Positions 1 to 8,440 of a DNA stretch of 17,335 nt are shown piece after piece. Under the pieces are notes generated by a model that saw only the letters and a program-made list of their open reading frames with translations, ran no database searches and was not told the DNA's origin. This DNA comes from an uncultured Pirellulaceae bacterium (GTDB taxonomy: Bacteria > Planctomycetota > Planctomycetia > Pirellulales > Pirellulaceae). A program made the translations under genes and the position numbers. Each line of letters begins with the position of its first letter. Within the stretch, counting starts at the first letter, position 1. The DNA lies in NCBI GenBank assembly GCA_947258905.1, contig CAMYKF010000312.1, forward strand, positions 1-17,335, in the 5' to 3' direction.

Positions 1-1984
1 GCCGGATCGTGACGGGCAAGCCCTTCATGGCGCGGAAGATGCCTTCGAAGTCGCGACGCTGCATCGGCAGCAATTTCTTCAGTGCCTTGCGACGAGCAGT
101 TACGTCTTCGGCGACAATCATCTGCCGCATCAGCGAAATACGATCTTCGTCGAAGAACATGTGTTCAGTGCGGCAGAGACCGATGCCTTCGGCACCGAAT
201 TCACGTGCCTTCCTGGCATCTTCCGGTGTATCTGCGTTGGTGCGGACCTTCATCTTGCGATACTTGTCAGCCCATTTCATGACTGTGGAAAAATCGCCCG
301 ACAGTTTGGGCTGCGACGTGGTCAGAGCGCCAAGGATCACTTCGCCCGTGGATCCGTCAATGGAAATGGTGTCTTTCCATGTCAGCTTGGTGCCATCCAC
401 TTTGATGTTACGCGCCGTTTCGTGAATTTCGATATCGCCGGCGCCGGCCACACAGCAACGACCCCAACCGCGGGCCACCACCGCCGCATGGCTGGTCATC
501 CCGCCGGTGCTGGTCAGGATGCCCGCCGCGCAGTGCATGCCTTCGATGTCTTCGGGACTGGTTTCCGTGCGGACCAGAATGACGGTTTCACCCGCTTCGG
601 TACGCTTCACCGCCTCATCGGCGCTAAAGGCCAGGCGTCCCACGGCGGCGCCGGGCGAGGCGGGCAGTCCGCGAGTCAGCACATGTGACTGCTTTTTGGC
701 GGTCGCATCAAAACTCGGCAACAACAACTGCGTCAGGTCGTCGGCGGGAATGCGCAAGACCGCCTCTTTCTCGGTAATCAGTTTTTCCTTGGCCATGTCG
801 CAGGCAATCTTGACCGCGGCCCCGCCGGTTCGCTTGCCGGTCCGCGTCTGCAACATGAACAGCTTGCCGCGTTCGATCGTGAACTCGATGTCCTGCATAT
901 CGCGGTAGTGCTGTTCGAGCTTGTTCTTGATCGCCAGCAATTCCTTGTGCACCTTGCGATTCCAGCGGGGCATTTCGCGGACCGGTTGGGGCGTGCGAAT
1001 GCCGGCGACCACGTCCTCGCCCTGGGCGTTCACCAGGAACTCGCCGTAGAACTTGTTCTCGCCCGTGGAGGGATTGCGGGTAAATGCCACGCCGGTTCCC
1101 GAGTCATCGCCCATGTTTCCGTAGGCCATCGACTGCACGTTAACGGCCGTACCCAGCAAGCCATGGATCTTTTCCAGTTCGCGATATTTGACGGCCCGCG
1201 CCGTATTCCAGCTTTTGAAGACCGCTTCGATGGCGAGTTCCAGTTGCTTGACGGGGTCTTGCGGGAAGGGCTTTTTGGCGTGATTTTTGAAGACTGCCTT
1301 GTAAGCCTGGCACAATTTCTTCATGCCTTCGACCGGCACGTCGGTGTCGGATTTGGCCTTGTACGACTTCTTGATCCTCTCGAATTCCTTTTCGAATAAC
1401 TTGTGACTGATGTCCATCACGACGTTGCCATACATGTTGATCAGTCGGCGATACGCGTCCCAGGCAAATCGCTCGTTGCCAGTTGCTTCGGCCAGGCCGC
1501 GGACGGATTTGTCGTTGAGGCCGAGATTCAGCACGGTGTCCATCATGCCCGGCATGGAAACCGCAGCACCGGAGCGCACGGAGACCAGCAGCGGATTGTT
1601 CACATCGCCAAACTTCTTGCCCATTTCCTTTTCCAGGGCCCGCACGTTCTTGCGAACTTCCTCCATCAACCTGACAGGCAGCTTTTTGCGGCCTTTATAA
1701 TAAGCGGCGCAAACCTCGGTCGTGATCGTGAATCCCGGAGGGACGGGCAGCCCGATACTGGTCATTTCGGCAAGATTGGCACCCTTGCCGCCGAGGATTT
1801 CCTTGCTGATGCCGCGGCCTTCGGTGCGGCCCTCGCCAAAGTAATAGATCATCTTGTGTTTGCGTTCGGAGGCCTTGCTGGCCTTGCCATTGGTTCCTCT
1901 GGCAGCCCCTGCTTTTTTTGCTTTTGACTTTGCTTTTGCTTTTGTTTTTGCGGCTTGTGTCTTGCTGAGTGTCGCTTGGGTCAT
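1..1984 (-). CDS. ppdK: Pyruvate, phosphate dikinase, C-terminus cut by window edge
   Basis: Interconverts pyruvate + ATP + Pi and PEP + AMP + PPi in the cytoplasm. About 661 of the usual 870-900 residues are present; most of the C-terminal PEP/pyruvate-binding barrel lies outside the window. Visible are the N-terminal signature KGANLAEM, the nucleotide-binding stretch SVRSGAAVSMPGMMDT, the ATP-grasp segment with DIEFTIERGKLFMLQTR, and the swivelling phosphohistidine motif GGMTSHAAVVARG, followed by GIGLCRTEHMFF at the barrel entry. The ATG at 1982-1984 gives a 44-residue Lys/Ala-rich leader (12 Lys, 11 Ala) before the normal family beginning MIYYFGEG, whose own ATG is at 1850-1852. Neither ATG has a good Shine-Dalgarno site; an AAGGG lies rather far upstream of the first. 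The open frame and composition favour the longer form, but the start is not certain. It is the next minus-strand gene after a glycerate 2-kinase, 166 bp away. Confidence 0.95.
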   Translation of the reverse strand, partial: MTQATLSKTQAAKTKAKAKSKAKKAGAARGTNGKASKASERKHKMIYYFGEGRTEGRGISKEILGGKGANLAEMTSIGLPVPPGFTITTEVCAAYYKGRKKLPVRLMEEVRKNVRALEKEMGKKFGDVNNPLLVSVRSGAAVSMPGMMDTVLNLGLNDKSVRGLAEATGNERFAWDAYRRLINMYGNVVMDISHKLFEKEFERIKKSYKAKSDTDVPVEGMKKLCQAYKAVFKNHAKKPFPQDPVKQLELAIEAVFKSWNTARAVKYRELEKIHGLLGTAVNVQSMAYGNMGDDSGTGVAFTRNPSTGENKFYGEFLVNAQGEDVVAGIRTPQPVREMPRWNRKVHKELLAIKNKLEQHYRDMQDIEFTIERGKLFMLQTRTGKRTGGAAVKIACDMAKEKLITEKEAVLRIPADDLTQLLLPSFDATAKKQSHVLTRGLPASPGAAVGRLAFSADEAVKRTEAGETVILVRTETSPEDIEGMHCAAGILTSTGGMTSHAAVVARGWGRCCVAGAGDIEIHETARNIKVDGTKLTWKDTISIDGSTGEVILGALTTSQPKLSGDFSTVMKWADKYRKMKVRTNADTPEDARKAREFGAEGIGLCRTEHMFFDEDRISLMRQMIVAEDVTARRKALKKLLPMQRRDFEGIFRAMKGLPVTIR

Positions 1985-2150
1985 TGCAGACGGTTTCCCT
2001 TGGGGGGTGCCAGTAGTAATAAATCCGGGGCGCGGAATCCTGAGTGGAACATATTGTACCGGTAATCAGAAAATCACACGAGGCAAATTTGGTTGCAGTG
2101 TCTTATTGGGAGATGAATCACCGCAGGAGCCGCATAACGGTGAAATGGGC

Positions 2151-3521
2151 TCACTGACTCTGCGACACACCGTTGCACAAAAATACTCTTACGTCGCAAA
2201 CGTTGGTACCAGTCGCGCCGGTGTCCAGCAAGCCTCCGACATTGGCAAAGAATTCAAATGCATTGTTGCGGCGCAGGAAGTCGTCAACCTGCAGCTCCCG
2301 CGTCGTTGCCAATTCGTGCGTGTGCCGGTCACACCAGGCTCCCGCCACCGCCGTGTTGCCGTCCTCGCCGTCTGTGCCCCCCGAGAGAAAACAAAACGAA
2401 GGCAGCACGTGTGAATATCGTTGTTGCCAGAGTTGCAGGGCGTGAAGTACCAGTTGCTGGTTGCGGCCGCCTCGACCGCGGACTTGGGGCTCGGCCAGTC
2501 TGATCGTGGGCTCGCCGCCGGATACGAAACAAAATTTTCTGCCGGATTCTGCCACCACGGACTGGACCAGTCTCGCTGCATCTTCAGTGACATCGTGCGA
2601 CGGGGCGCACGATTCCTCCAGGACTTCATAGCCCAGCGACTTTGCCTTGCGGGCGGCGCCTGCCACAGCCGTCTGGTTATTTCCAATCAGCACGTGCGGA
2701 ACCCGATTGCCGCTGCCGACATCCGATTCGCAGCCTTTTTCCAGTGTGTTGTAAACGGAAGCCGGCAACATTCGTTGCGGATCGTAAGTTGCGAGAATCT
2801 CCAGGGCACGGACCGTATCGCGTGGACTGAAGAGCATGGGCCCCGATGCAACCAGATCCAGGGGATCACCGATAATGTCCGACAATACCAGGGCGATCGC
2901 CTGTTCCGGCCGACAATAGCTGGCCAGGCCACCGGCCTTGATCGCGTCGAGGCACTGACGAACCGTGTTCAGCTGGCGAATGTCGCAACCTGCGGCCGAC
3001 AGCGCGACGGTTACCTGCACGAGATCGTCAAGTGAAATTCCCGGCACCGGCAACGACAACAACGCCGAGCCGCCGCCGGAGATCAACACAACGCACAAAT
3101 CGCGTCGTCCTGCCAACGAAATGCGCTCGACCATTTCACGGGTGGCCGCAACGGCTGCCGGCGTGGGCAGGTTTCCGCCGGCAGCGCGCACCTGACGGAG
3201 TTCGATTTGTTGTGAAGCCAGTTGCTGACCCTCGGGCACATTGATCTGGCCCATGACTTGCAGGTTGTGTTCCGCGGGCCATTGACGATGCAATGATTCC
3301 AGCAGCCCCCGGGCCATGGCGGCGCTGGCTTTGCCCGCGCCGACGATGCAGAGGCCAGTAAGATCGTGCAGTGACCATCGCTGTGCGCCGATGCAGAGCT
3401 CATGGTCTGCAACGCGAGCCTGGTTGGCCGTCAGCTGGCGCGCATTGGTTGCCTGCACTCCGGCGCTCCAGATCGAACAGGCATCATTGGCCGCGGGAGA
3501 CGGTTGAGAAGGCTGGCTCAC
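2151..3521 (-). CDS. Glycerate 2-kinase (DUF4147/MOFRL family)
   Basis: Phosphorylates D-glycerate to 2-phosphoglycerate using ATP; older annotations call the family hydroxypyruvate reductase TtuD. The 456 residues match the usual family length. The N-terminal domain carries GAGKAS (Lys64, the position of the catalytic lysine in the family), LISGGGSALL (147-155), LNTVRQCLDAIKAGG (185-198) and SDIIGDPLDLVASGP (214-228). The C-terminal MOFRL domain carries GEPTI, GRGGRNQQLVLHAL (349-362), FLSGGTDGEDGNT (378-390) and DTGATGTNVCDVRVFL (433-448). Family members more often read RKHLS and TGPTGTNVND at two of these places, so it is a slightly divergent copy. The start is GTG at 3519-3521 with GGA six bases upstream. 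It begins 18 bp after the RsbW-like gene, so the two may share a transcript. The ppdK gene downstream suggests glycerate is fed into the PEP/pyruvate node. Confidence 0.9.
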   Translation of the reverse strand: MSQPSQPSPAANDACSIWSAGVQATNARQLTANQARVADHELCIGAQRWSLHDLTGLCIVGAGKASAAMARGLLESLHRQWPAEHNLQVMGQINVPEGQQLASQQIELRQVRAAGGNLPTPAAVAATREMVERISLAGRRDLCVVLISGGGSALLSLPVPGISLDDLVQVTVALSAAGCDIRQLNTVRQCLDAIKAGGLASYCRPEQAIALVLSDIIGDPLDLVASGPMLFSPRDTVRALEILATYDPQRMLPASVYNTLEKGCESDVGSGNRVPHVLIGNNQTAVAGAARKAKSLGYEVLEESCAPSHDVTEDAARLVQSVVAESGRKFCFVSGGEPTIRLAEPQVRGRGGRNQQLVLHALQLWQQRYSHVLPSFCFLSGGTDGEDGNTAVAGAWCDRHTHELATTRELQVDDFLRRNNAFEFFANVGGLLDTGATGTNVCDVRVFLCNGVSQSQ

Positions 3522-3539
3522 CTGATTTCCGGCAATTCG

Positions 3540-3968
3540 TCAGGATTCGGTTCGGTGTTTGGTGACTTCCAGCGAGTTACCGCGATCGTTGTACACGACG
3601 TGATCCATGTAATGCCGCATCAACATCAGTCCGCGGCCGGAACCGAGTTCCAGGTTTTCATCCAGGGTGGGATCGGGCACGGCATCGGGATCAAAACCAT
3701 CCCCTTCGTCGGTGACCTTCAAATAGAATTCCTGCAGCGTCGAGTTGACCACGACATGCACTTTCTTCTCCGGGTCTTCCTGATTCCCGTGCTTGATGGC
3801 GTTCACGATGGCTTCCTCCAGTGCCATATGCACGCCGAAAAGTTCACCTTCGCCCCAGCCGATGCGTTGCATGTTCTCGATGATCATCAGCACGGTCTGG
3901 TTGGCGATTTTGGAATCGCTGGCGATGTACGCGTCGTAGGTCCAGGTCGCGTCGTGATTCATCAACAT
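3540..3968 (-). CDS. RsbW/SpoIIAB-like ATP-binding regulatory kinase
   Basis: Single-domain GHKL (HATPase_c_2) protein of 142 residues, the size of anti-sigma-factor Ser kinases. The N box is EEAIVNAIKHGN (51-62) with the Mg-coordinating Asn56, the G1 box is DEGDGFDP (87-94), and the G2 box is GSGRGLMLMRHYMD (109-122). In partner-switching systems such proteins bind a target, often a sigma factor, and phosphorylate a STAS antagonist. A STAS gene lies 31 bp upstream on the same strand, which supports that pairing. There is no dimerisation or sensor domain. Whether it binds a sigma factor or another target cannot be read from the sequence. The ATG at 3966-3968 is followed by a second in-frame ATG two codons later; neither has a clear ribosome binding site. 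Confidence 0.88.
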   Translation of the reverse strand: MLMNHDATWTYDAYIASDSKIANQTVLMIIENMQRIGWGEGELFGVHMALEEAIVNAIKHGNQEDPEKKVHVVVNSTLQEFYLKVTDEGDGFDPDAVPDPTLDENLELGSGRGLMLMRHYMDHVVYNDRGNSLEVTKHRTES

Positions 3969-3999
3969 TCGCGGGCAGCGTTAATTAACCGGGGATGTG

Positions 4000-4377
4000 T
4001 TAGTCCTTGAAGGCGGACAGGGCATCGGCTTCGTCGTCGCGGATGTCGAATACCGAGTGCAGCTGGGTAATATTGAACACCTCTTCCACTTCCGGGCTGA
4101 GGTTGGAAAGCTTGAGGTCGCCACCGGCGTCAGCCAGGCGACGTTCGAGGACGATTAACTTGTTGATGGCAGAGCTGCTTAAAAAACGGACGTTGTCCAT
4201 ATTGATGAGCATGCGTTTGCCGTCGTCGCGATTGGCAAGCGTCATCAATTCCTCACCGAGCACGGCGATGCGTTCGGCATCCATCACCTTGTCATCCACC
4301 AGTTGAACCACGGCGACATCGTCCTTGTTGGAAAGCTTGATGCAGCTGTAATCAGGCATGTTGAGGGGGCCTGCCAT
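4000..4377 (-). CDS. STAS-domain anti-sigma factor antagonist-like protein
   Basis: A 125-residue single STAS domain, as in RsbV/SpoIIAA. The core is seen at VAVVQLVDDKVMDAERI (21-37), MDNVRFLSSSAINKLIVLE (60-78) and LKLSNLSPEVEEVFNITQL (88-106). By alignment with SpoIIAA (DSSG around Ser58) the likely phosphorylation site is Ser68 in FLSSSA. The usual Asp before it is Ser67 here and the Gly after the Ser pair is Ala70, a pattern that I recall from planctomycete STAS proteins. The protein should be the substrate and partner of the kinase-like gene immediately downstream. Two starts are possible, ATG at 4375-4377 or at 4357-4359 (NMPDYSC); neither has a Shine-Dalgarno site, and the domain begins after both. 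No PP2C-type phosphatase to reset it is present in the window. Confidence 0.87.
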   Translation of the reverse strand: MAGPLNMPDYSCIKLSNKDDVAVVQLVDDKVMDAERIAVLGEELMTLANRDDGKRMLINMDNVRFLSSSAINKLIVLERRLADAGGDLKLSNLSPEVEEVFNITQLHSVFDIRDDEADALSAFKD

Positions 4378-4525
4378 ATTCGAGGAGTTGATGAGGTGAA
4401 TTCCGCTGGATCGCCCGGCAACGTCGCCTGGCGTCGTCGTTATGATAAACCCGTGATGACGCGTGTCAAATACGGCAAGGGATGATGGGACAGCGACAAT
4501 CGCACTATTCCCTGTTTCCCCGGGC

Positions 4526-7500
4526 TTAATGAAGTACGGCCAACGGGGAATAGTTCGTCGAACTCGTTTCGGCCGTATCCTTTTGCCGCAAACGCTGCCA
4601 ACGCTGCATGAACTCGTCGGCCGTCAGTGGAACCAGACTCGAATTGTCGTCGATGCGGTGACCCGACAGGACTTCGCAAAGATCCCGAACCTGATCGAGT
4701 GATCGTTGTTCCGGTTGCAGTTGCCAGGTGATCACATTGCCGCTGGTATCTGCAATCGAAATGAACTCTGCGGATTTGCCAAACAAAACGCCGTCCAGTT
4801 CGATTCCATGGAGTGACGGGAACAGTGGACCCACGAGTTCGCCGGTGTCGGCGTCCCAGATCTGGGCGGCAGCGCGAGCAAATCGTTTGTCTTGCGAAGC
4901 AAACGCAGGGCTGATACTGCCGGTAAAGAAAAATTGCCCCTCGGCATCAAATCCGATTTGTTCGATCTCTGTGCCAAACGTGCGAATCACCTGCAGCAGT
5001 TCGGGATTGCTGCCCGGACCCCAAAACAAAATCCGTCCATCATCGCTGGCTGTGACGGGTGTGCTGCCGTGGGGATGAAATTGTGCGTGTGACACCGATG
5101 TGCGGTGCTGCAGCGGACCGGTAAGTTGTTCGCCTGTCATGAAATCCCAGACGAAGCAATTGAAGTCGCCCCCGCAGGTCATCAGCTGGTTGCCCCAGGG
5201 GCCGAATTCGCAGTCCTGCGCGAACTGGGGATTGATCATCTGATGCAGGGGCTGTCCCATGCGCTCACCGGATTGCAGGTCCCAGACATGAACTGCTCGA
5301 TCCATTCCGATCGTCGCGACGTACTGGCCCTGGGGACCGGGCTCAATTCTTGAGACAAAATGGCTGTGTGGCAACTTCGCAACTTCTTCACCAGTGGCTG
5401 TGTCCCAGACAATGGCGCTGGTGGGTTTCGTCGTATCAATGGGACGGCCGTCGGAAGCACGCCGGTATTGCGACGCGATTAACCGGTCGCCATCGGCAGA
5501 AAAGCGAATTTGCAACAATCCATGTTCAGGACTGGCTCGAAACTCGGACAGCTTGTTGCCGGTCGGCACGTCCCACAACCTGGCAATCCCGTCGTGACTG
5601 CTGGTGACCAGCCGGAGATCGTCGGGGCCAAAATCGCAGCTCCACACGGTGGTGTCCTGCGGATGCGGGAACACGACGCCGGTTGGTTTTCCTTGCGGCA
5701 TGGCAAGCAAACTGACGCGTCCGTGCTGGTTGCAGACGGCAGCCAGTTTCCCTGAATGACTGAGCCGGTACTGGCCGAAATGATCCCCGTCTTCGAAGAC
5801 GTACTGATTCGGCGATGGCCGAATGTCCCAGATCTTGATAAAGCCATCCTGGCCAAATGTCATGGCGTAGCGGCTGTTGACTGAAAACGCGACATCGAGG
5901 ACCTGATTGGCGTGCAGCAGCGGGGCACATACTGTGGTTTGCTGTGCATAGTCCCAGATGGTCACCTGATTCCCGACGCCGCCCAGTGCTGCCAGTTGTT
6001 GAGCAGGATCTACTTCCGCACAGGCAACCTTGATGCCGGTATCGACCTCGCTTGCCAGCACACCCGAATCCACAGTGTATGTCTGGAGCTGACCGTTGGC
6101 GTCGACCACCAGGATCCCGTCGCGGTCCTTTAGAAATTCCGCGTGAAGGCAATTCGAGTCCAGTTCGATAGTGACGGGCTCGGCCTCCATGTCGTCGAGG
6201 TTCCACAATTTCAGCTGGCTGGCCTGGTTTTCCCGATAGCGACTGACGGCCAGCAACATGTCCTGTGATTCATTGAGCTCGAGAAGATCCACCTTCCACG
6301 GCAGCAAGATTCGCTTGACGGGTTCATCGGGTTGTTCGAGGTCCCAGAGAACAAGCCAGGAAGCCGTACTGAAATCGCGTCCGCCCCACGAAGCAACGAT
6401 CAGTGTCTTGCCATCCTGCAGCAATCGTGCGCGCTTTGCCGGCTGCTCATGCAGGAATTCAGCCACCAGTTCACCACCTGGAATTTCGCGGACGCGGGCG
6501 AATCCGTCGTTGCTGGACGACAACAGCCGGCCCGTTTCATCAAAGGCCAGTTGTATGATCCATGATTGATGGTCGCCAAATGTGGCCACCAACGAGTCGG
6601 ATTCCAGGTCCCACAAGCGGATGGACCCGTCCGCATGCCCGGAAGCAAGGAATCGGTTGTCGGGTGCAAAGGCAATGCGGCTTACTGCCGAATCGATTTT
6701 TTCCGAGACAAGCTCGCGACCCGTGGCAATCTCCCAAACGAGGATGCGACCGTCCTGGGCGGCACAGCCTGCCAGCCGATTGTCGGGGCTGAATTTGCAG
6801 GCCACCACGGGTTGATCAGTCGCCTTTACCGAAACAAGTTGAGGGCATTGATCGAGCAGCGATCCCAATCGCAAGCGATGAATTGCTTCGCGCTCGCCGT
6901 TTGCGGATTCAAGTTCCCAGGCCCGTGTCAAAAACGGCAGGCTGCCAAGATAATCGGTTTTCAAAACACGATCGTTGCCACGAGCCACGTAATTGCGCAC
7001 CAGATTGTCCAAGGCCGAAGCAGCATTGTCGTCCGCTTCTTTTCTTAAAACATTCTCGCGGACACCCCAGGTCACGGCACCGACAGCGGTAATCATCAGC
7101 AGCAGGGCCACGGCTGTTGCCAGAGAAGCGACCGCCGGATACCGCCGGCACCAGCGACGAAATTTTTCCGCTCTCGAAATGGGACGCGCCTTGATAGGAT
7201 CTCCCCGCACCGCGCGTCGCAAGTCGTCGGCCATGTCGGAGGCCGAGGCGTAACGTCTCGCCGGTTCCTTGGACATGGCCTTGAGAGCGATGGTTTCCAG
7301 GTCGATCGGAATGAACTCGTTCAGCGTCCGCGGCGGGCGTGGTTCCTCGTGCTGAATCTGGTGCATCAACAAACGCTTGCCACCGCGAAATGGGAGTTCT
7401 CCGGTCAACAAACGGTACAGCATCACTCCCAGTGCATAGATGTCCGAGTGCGGGCCAATGGCCTCCGGGTTTCCCACGACTTGCTCGGGCGACATGTAGG

Positions 7501-8428
7501 AAGGTGTGCCGATCACCTGGCCAGCCAGTGTGATCGTAAACTCACCTTCGTCGGCCGTGGCCAGCCCGAAGTCCGCAACGAATGGCTGCAGTTCATGATT
7601 CAGCAGAATGTTGCCCGGTTTCAGATCGCGATGCACGATCTTGTTGGAATGGGCATATTCGACCGCATCAGCAACGTGCGCCAACAGGTCCGCCGACTCC
7701 ATAAAATCAAGACGCCGGTCGTTGATCAAATCCGAAAGCGTCATGCCGTCGATGAACTCGCTGACAATGTACGGCGCACCCTCCTCACGTCCGATTTCGT
7801 AGACAGGCACAATATGCGGGTGATTGAGACGGGCGGCATGCCGGGCTTCGCGAAGAAAACGCTGTTCTTCCTCGTCACTGGCAAAGTACCCGTCCCGCGG
7901 AAGCTTGATCGCCACTTCGCGTTTCAATTCCCTGTCCCATGCCTTGAACACCACGCCGAAGCCGCCTCGCCCAACCTGTTCCCGCAACGAGAACCGGCCA
8001 ACTTCACGACGAAACACTGTCTGGGATGCGGTTTCCGATTGCTGACGGTTGGCCGACAGCTGAATGGAACTGCCACAATTGCGGCACGTAACCTCGTCGT
8101 GCAACCGGTCAACGACGTCAACGCCAGCCCCGCAATGCGGGCAATCGAAATGCAGCTGGAGTTCACGACGGAATGCACCCGGCGAAATCTGAGTCTCCGC
8201 CTGTCCCGACGTTTCGGAATCCTCGACGAGCGAGAATATCTTTTGCAATGTGACGAGACGCCGGGCCAGTTCAGGTTGCAATTCCGGATAACGCTGGTTG
8301 ATATCAGCCAGATCGATATCGTCGCCACGCTGCATCTGATCCAGCGATTCTTCGACAATCAGGTCGATGCGCGCACTATCACTGCTTTCGCCAGGATCAT
8401 GTTCCGCATTGGGATCGGAATTGACCAC
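4526..8428 (-). CDS. Membrane Ser/Thr protein kinase with zinc-ribbon-like N-terminus and WD40 propellers
   Basis: A 1300-residue Hanks-type kinase receptor. Residues 1-90 are acidic and probably helical. CPHC (96-99) and CRNC (115-118) form a four-Cys zinc-ribbon-like motif. The kinase domain spans about 146-408: glycine loop GRGGFGVV (153-160), VAIK with Lys175, HRDLKPGN (266-273) with Asp268, DFG (286-288), and GTPSYMSPEQ (307-316). All catalytic residues are present, so it should be active. One transmembrane segment follows at about 431-456. Residues from about 525 to 1235 hold at least ten WD40 repeats with endings such as LWDLES, IWDIRPS and VWDLQSG, enough for one and perhaps two propellers, presumably outside the cytoplasm. 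The start is GTG at 8426-8428 with GAGG eight bases upstream, touching the stop codon of the preceding gene. The ECF sigma factor two genes upstream is a common planctomycete partner for such kinases. Confidence 0.93.
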   Translation of the reverse strand: MVNSDPNAEHDPGESSDSARIDLIVEESLDQMQRGDDIDLADINQRYPELQPELARRLVTLQKIFSLVEDSETSGQAETQISPGAFRRELQLHFDCPHCGAGVDVVDRLHDEVTCRNCGSSIQLSANRQQSETASQTVFRREVGRFSLREQVGRGGFGVVFKAWDRELKREVAIKLPRDGYFASDEEEQRFLREARHAARLNHPHIVPVYEIGREEGAPYIVSEFIDGMTLSDLINDRRLDFMESADLLAHVADAVEYAHSNKIVHRDLKPGNILLNHELQPFVADFGLATADEGEFTITLAGQVIGTPSYMSPEQVVGNPEAIGPHSDIYALGVMLYRLLTGELPFRGGKRLLMHQIQHEEPRPPRTLNEFIPIDLETIALKAMSKEPARRYASASDMADDLRRAVRGDPIKARPISRAEKFRRWCRRYPAVASLATAVALLLMITAVGAVTWGVRENVLRKEADDNAASALDNLVRNYVARGNDRVLKTDYLGSLPFLTRAWELESANGEREAIHRLRLGSLLDQCPQLVSVKATDQPVVACKFSPDNRLAGCAAQDGRILVWEIATGRELVSEKIDSAVSRIAFAPDNRFLASGHADGSIRLWDLESDSLVATFGDHQSWIIQLAFDETGRLLSSSNDGFARVREIPGGELVAEFLHEQPAKRARLLQDGKTLIVASWGGRDFSTASWLVLWDLEQPDEPVKRILLPWKVDLLELNESQDMLLAVSRYRENQASQLKLWNLDDMEAEPVTIELDSNCLHAEFLKDRDGILVVDANGQLQTYTVDSGVLASEVDTGIKVACAEVDPAQQLAALGGVGNQVTIWDYAQQTTVCAPLLHANQVLDVAFSVNSRYAMTFGQDGFIKIWDIRPSPNQYVFEDGDHFGQYRLSHSGKLAAVCNQHGRVSLLAMPQGKPTGVVFPHPQDTTVWSCDFGPDDLRLVTSSHDGIARLWDVPTGNKLSEFRASPEHGLLQIRFSADGDRLIASQYRRASDGRPIDTTKPTSAIVWDTATGEEVAKLPHSHFVSRIEPGPQGQYVATIGMDRAVHVWDLQSGERMGQPLHQMINPQFAQDCEFGPWGNQLMTCGGDFNCFVWDFMTGEQLTGPLQHRTSVSHAQFHPHGSTPVTASDDGRILFWGPGSNPELLQVIRTFGTEIEQIGFDAEGQFFFTGSISPAFASQDKRFARAAAQIWDADTGELVGPLFPSLHGIELDGVLFGKSAEFISIADTSGNVITWQLQPEQRSLDQVRDLCEVLSGHRIDDNSSLVPLTADEFMQRWQRLRQKDTAETSSTNYSPLAVLH

Positions 8429-8436
8429 GATGCTGA

Positions 8437-8440
8437 CCTC
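8437..8440 (-). promoter_or_regulatory. Ribosome binding site for the kinase gene GTG start
   Basis: GAGG on the minus strand, eight bases before the GTG at 8426-8428. It overlaps by one base the TAG stop (8440-8442) of the small Cys-rich gene, which suggests coupled translation of the two genes and supports the GTG as the start. Confidence 0.6.

Noticed and set aside
908..1927. Plus-strand open frames of 163 and 174 codons
   Set aside because: Antisense shadows of the pyruvate phosphate dikinase gene, whose minus-strand frame is continuous to the window edge with all expected motifs.
1910..1960. Imperfect TTTTGC repeat, considered as a non-coding microsatellite
   Set aside because: It is explained as AAA/GCA codons of the Lys/Ala-rich N-terminal extension of the dikinase.
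4505..4553. Inverted repeat CTATTCCC/GGGAATAG around the end of the kinase gene, considered as a terminator
   Set aside because: The arms are only eight bases with a 33-base loop, one arm is inside the coding region, and no T-run follows on the minus strand.
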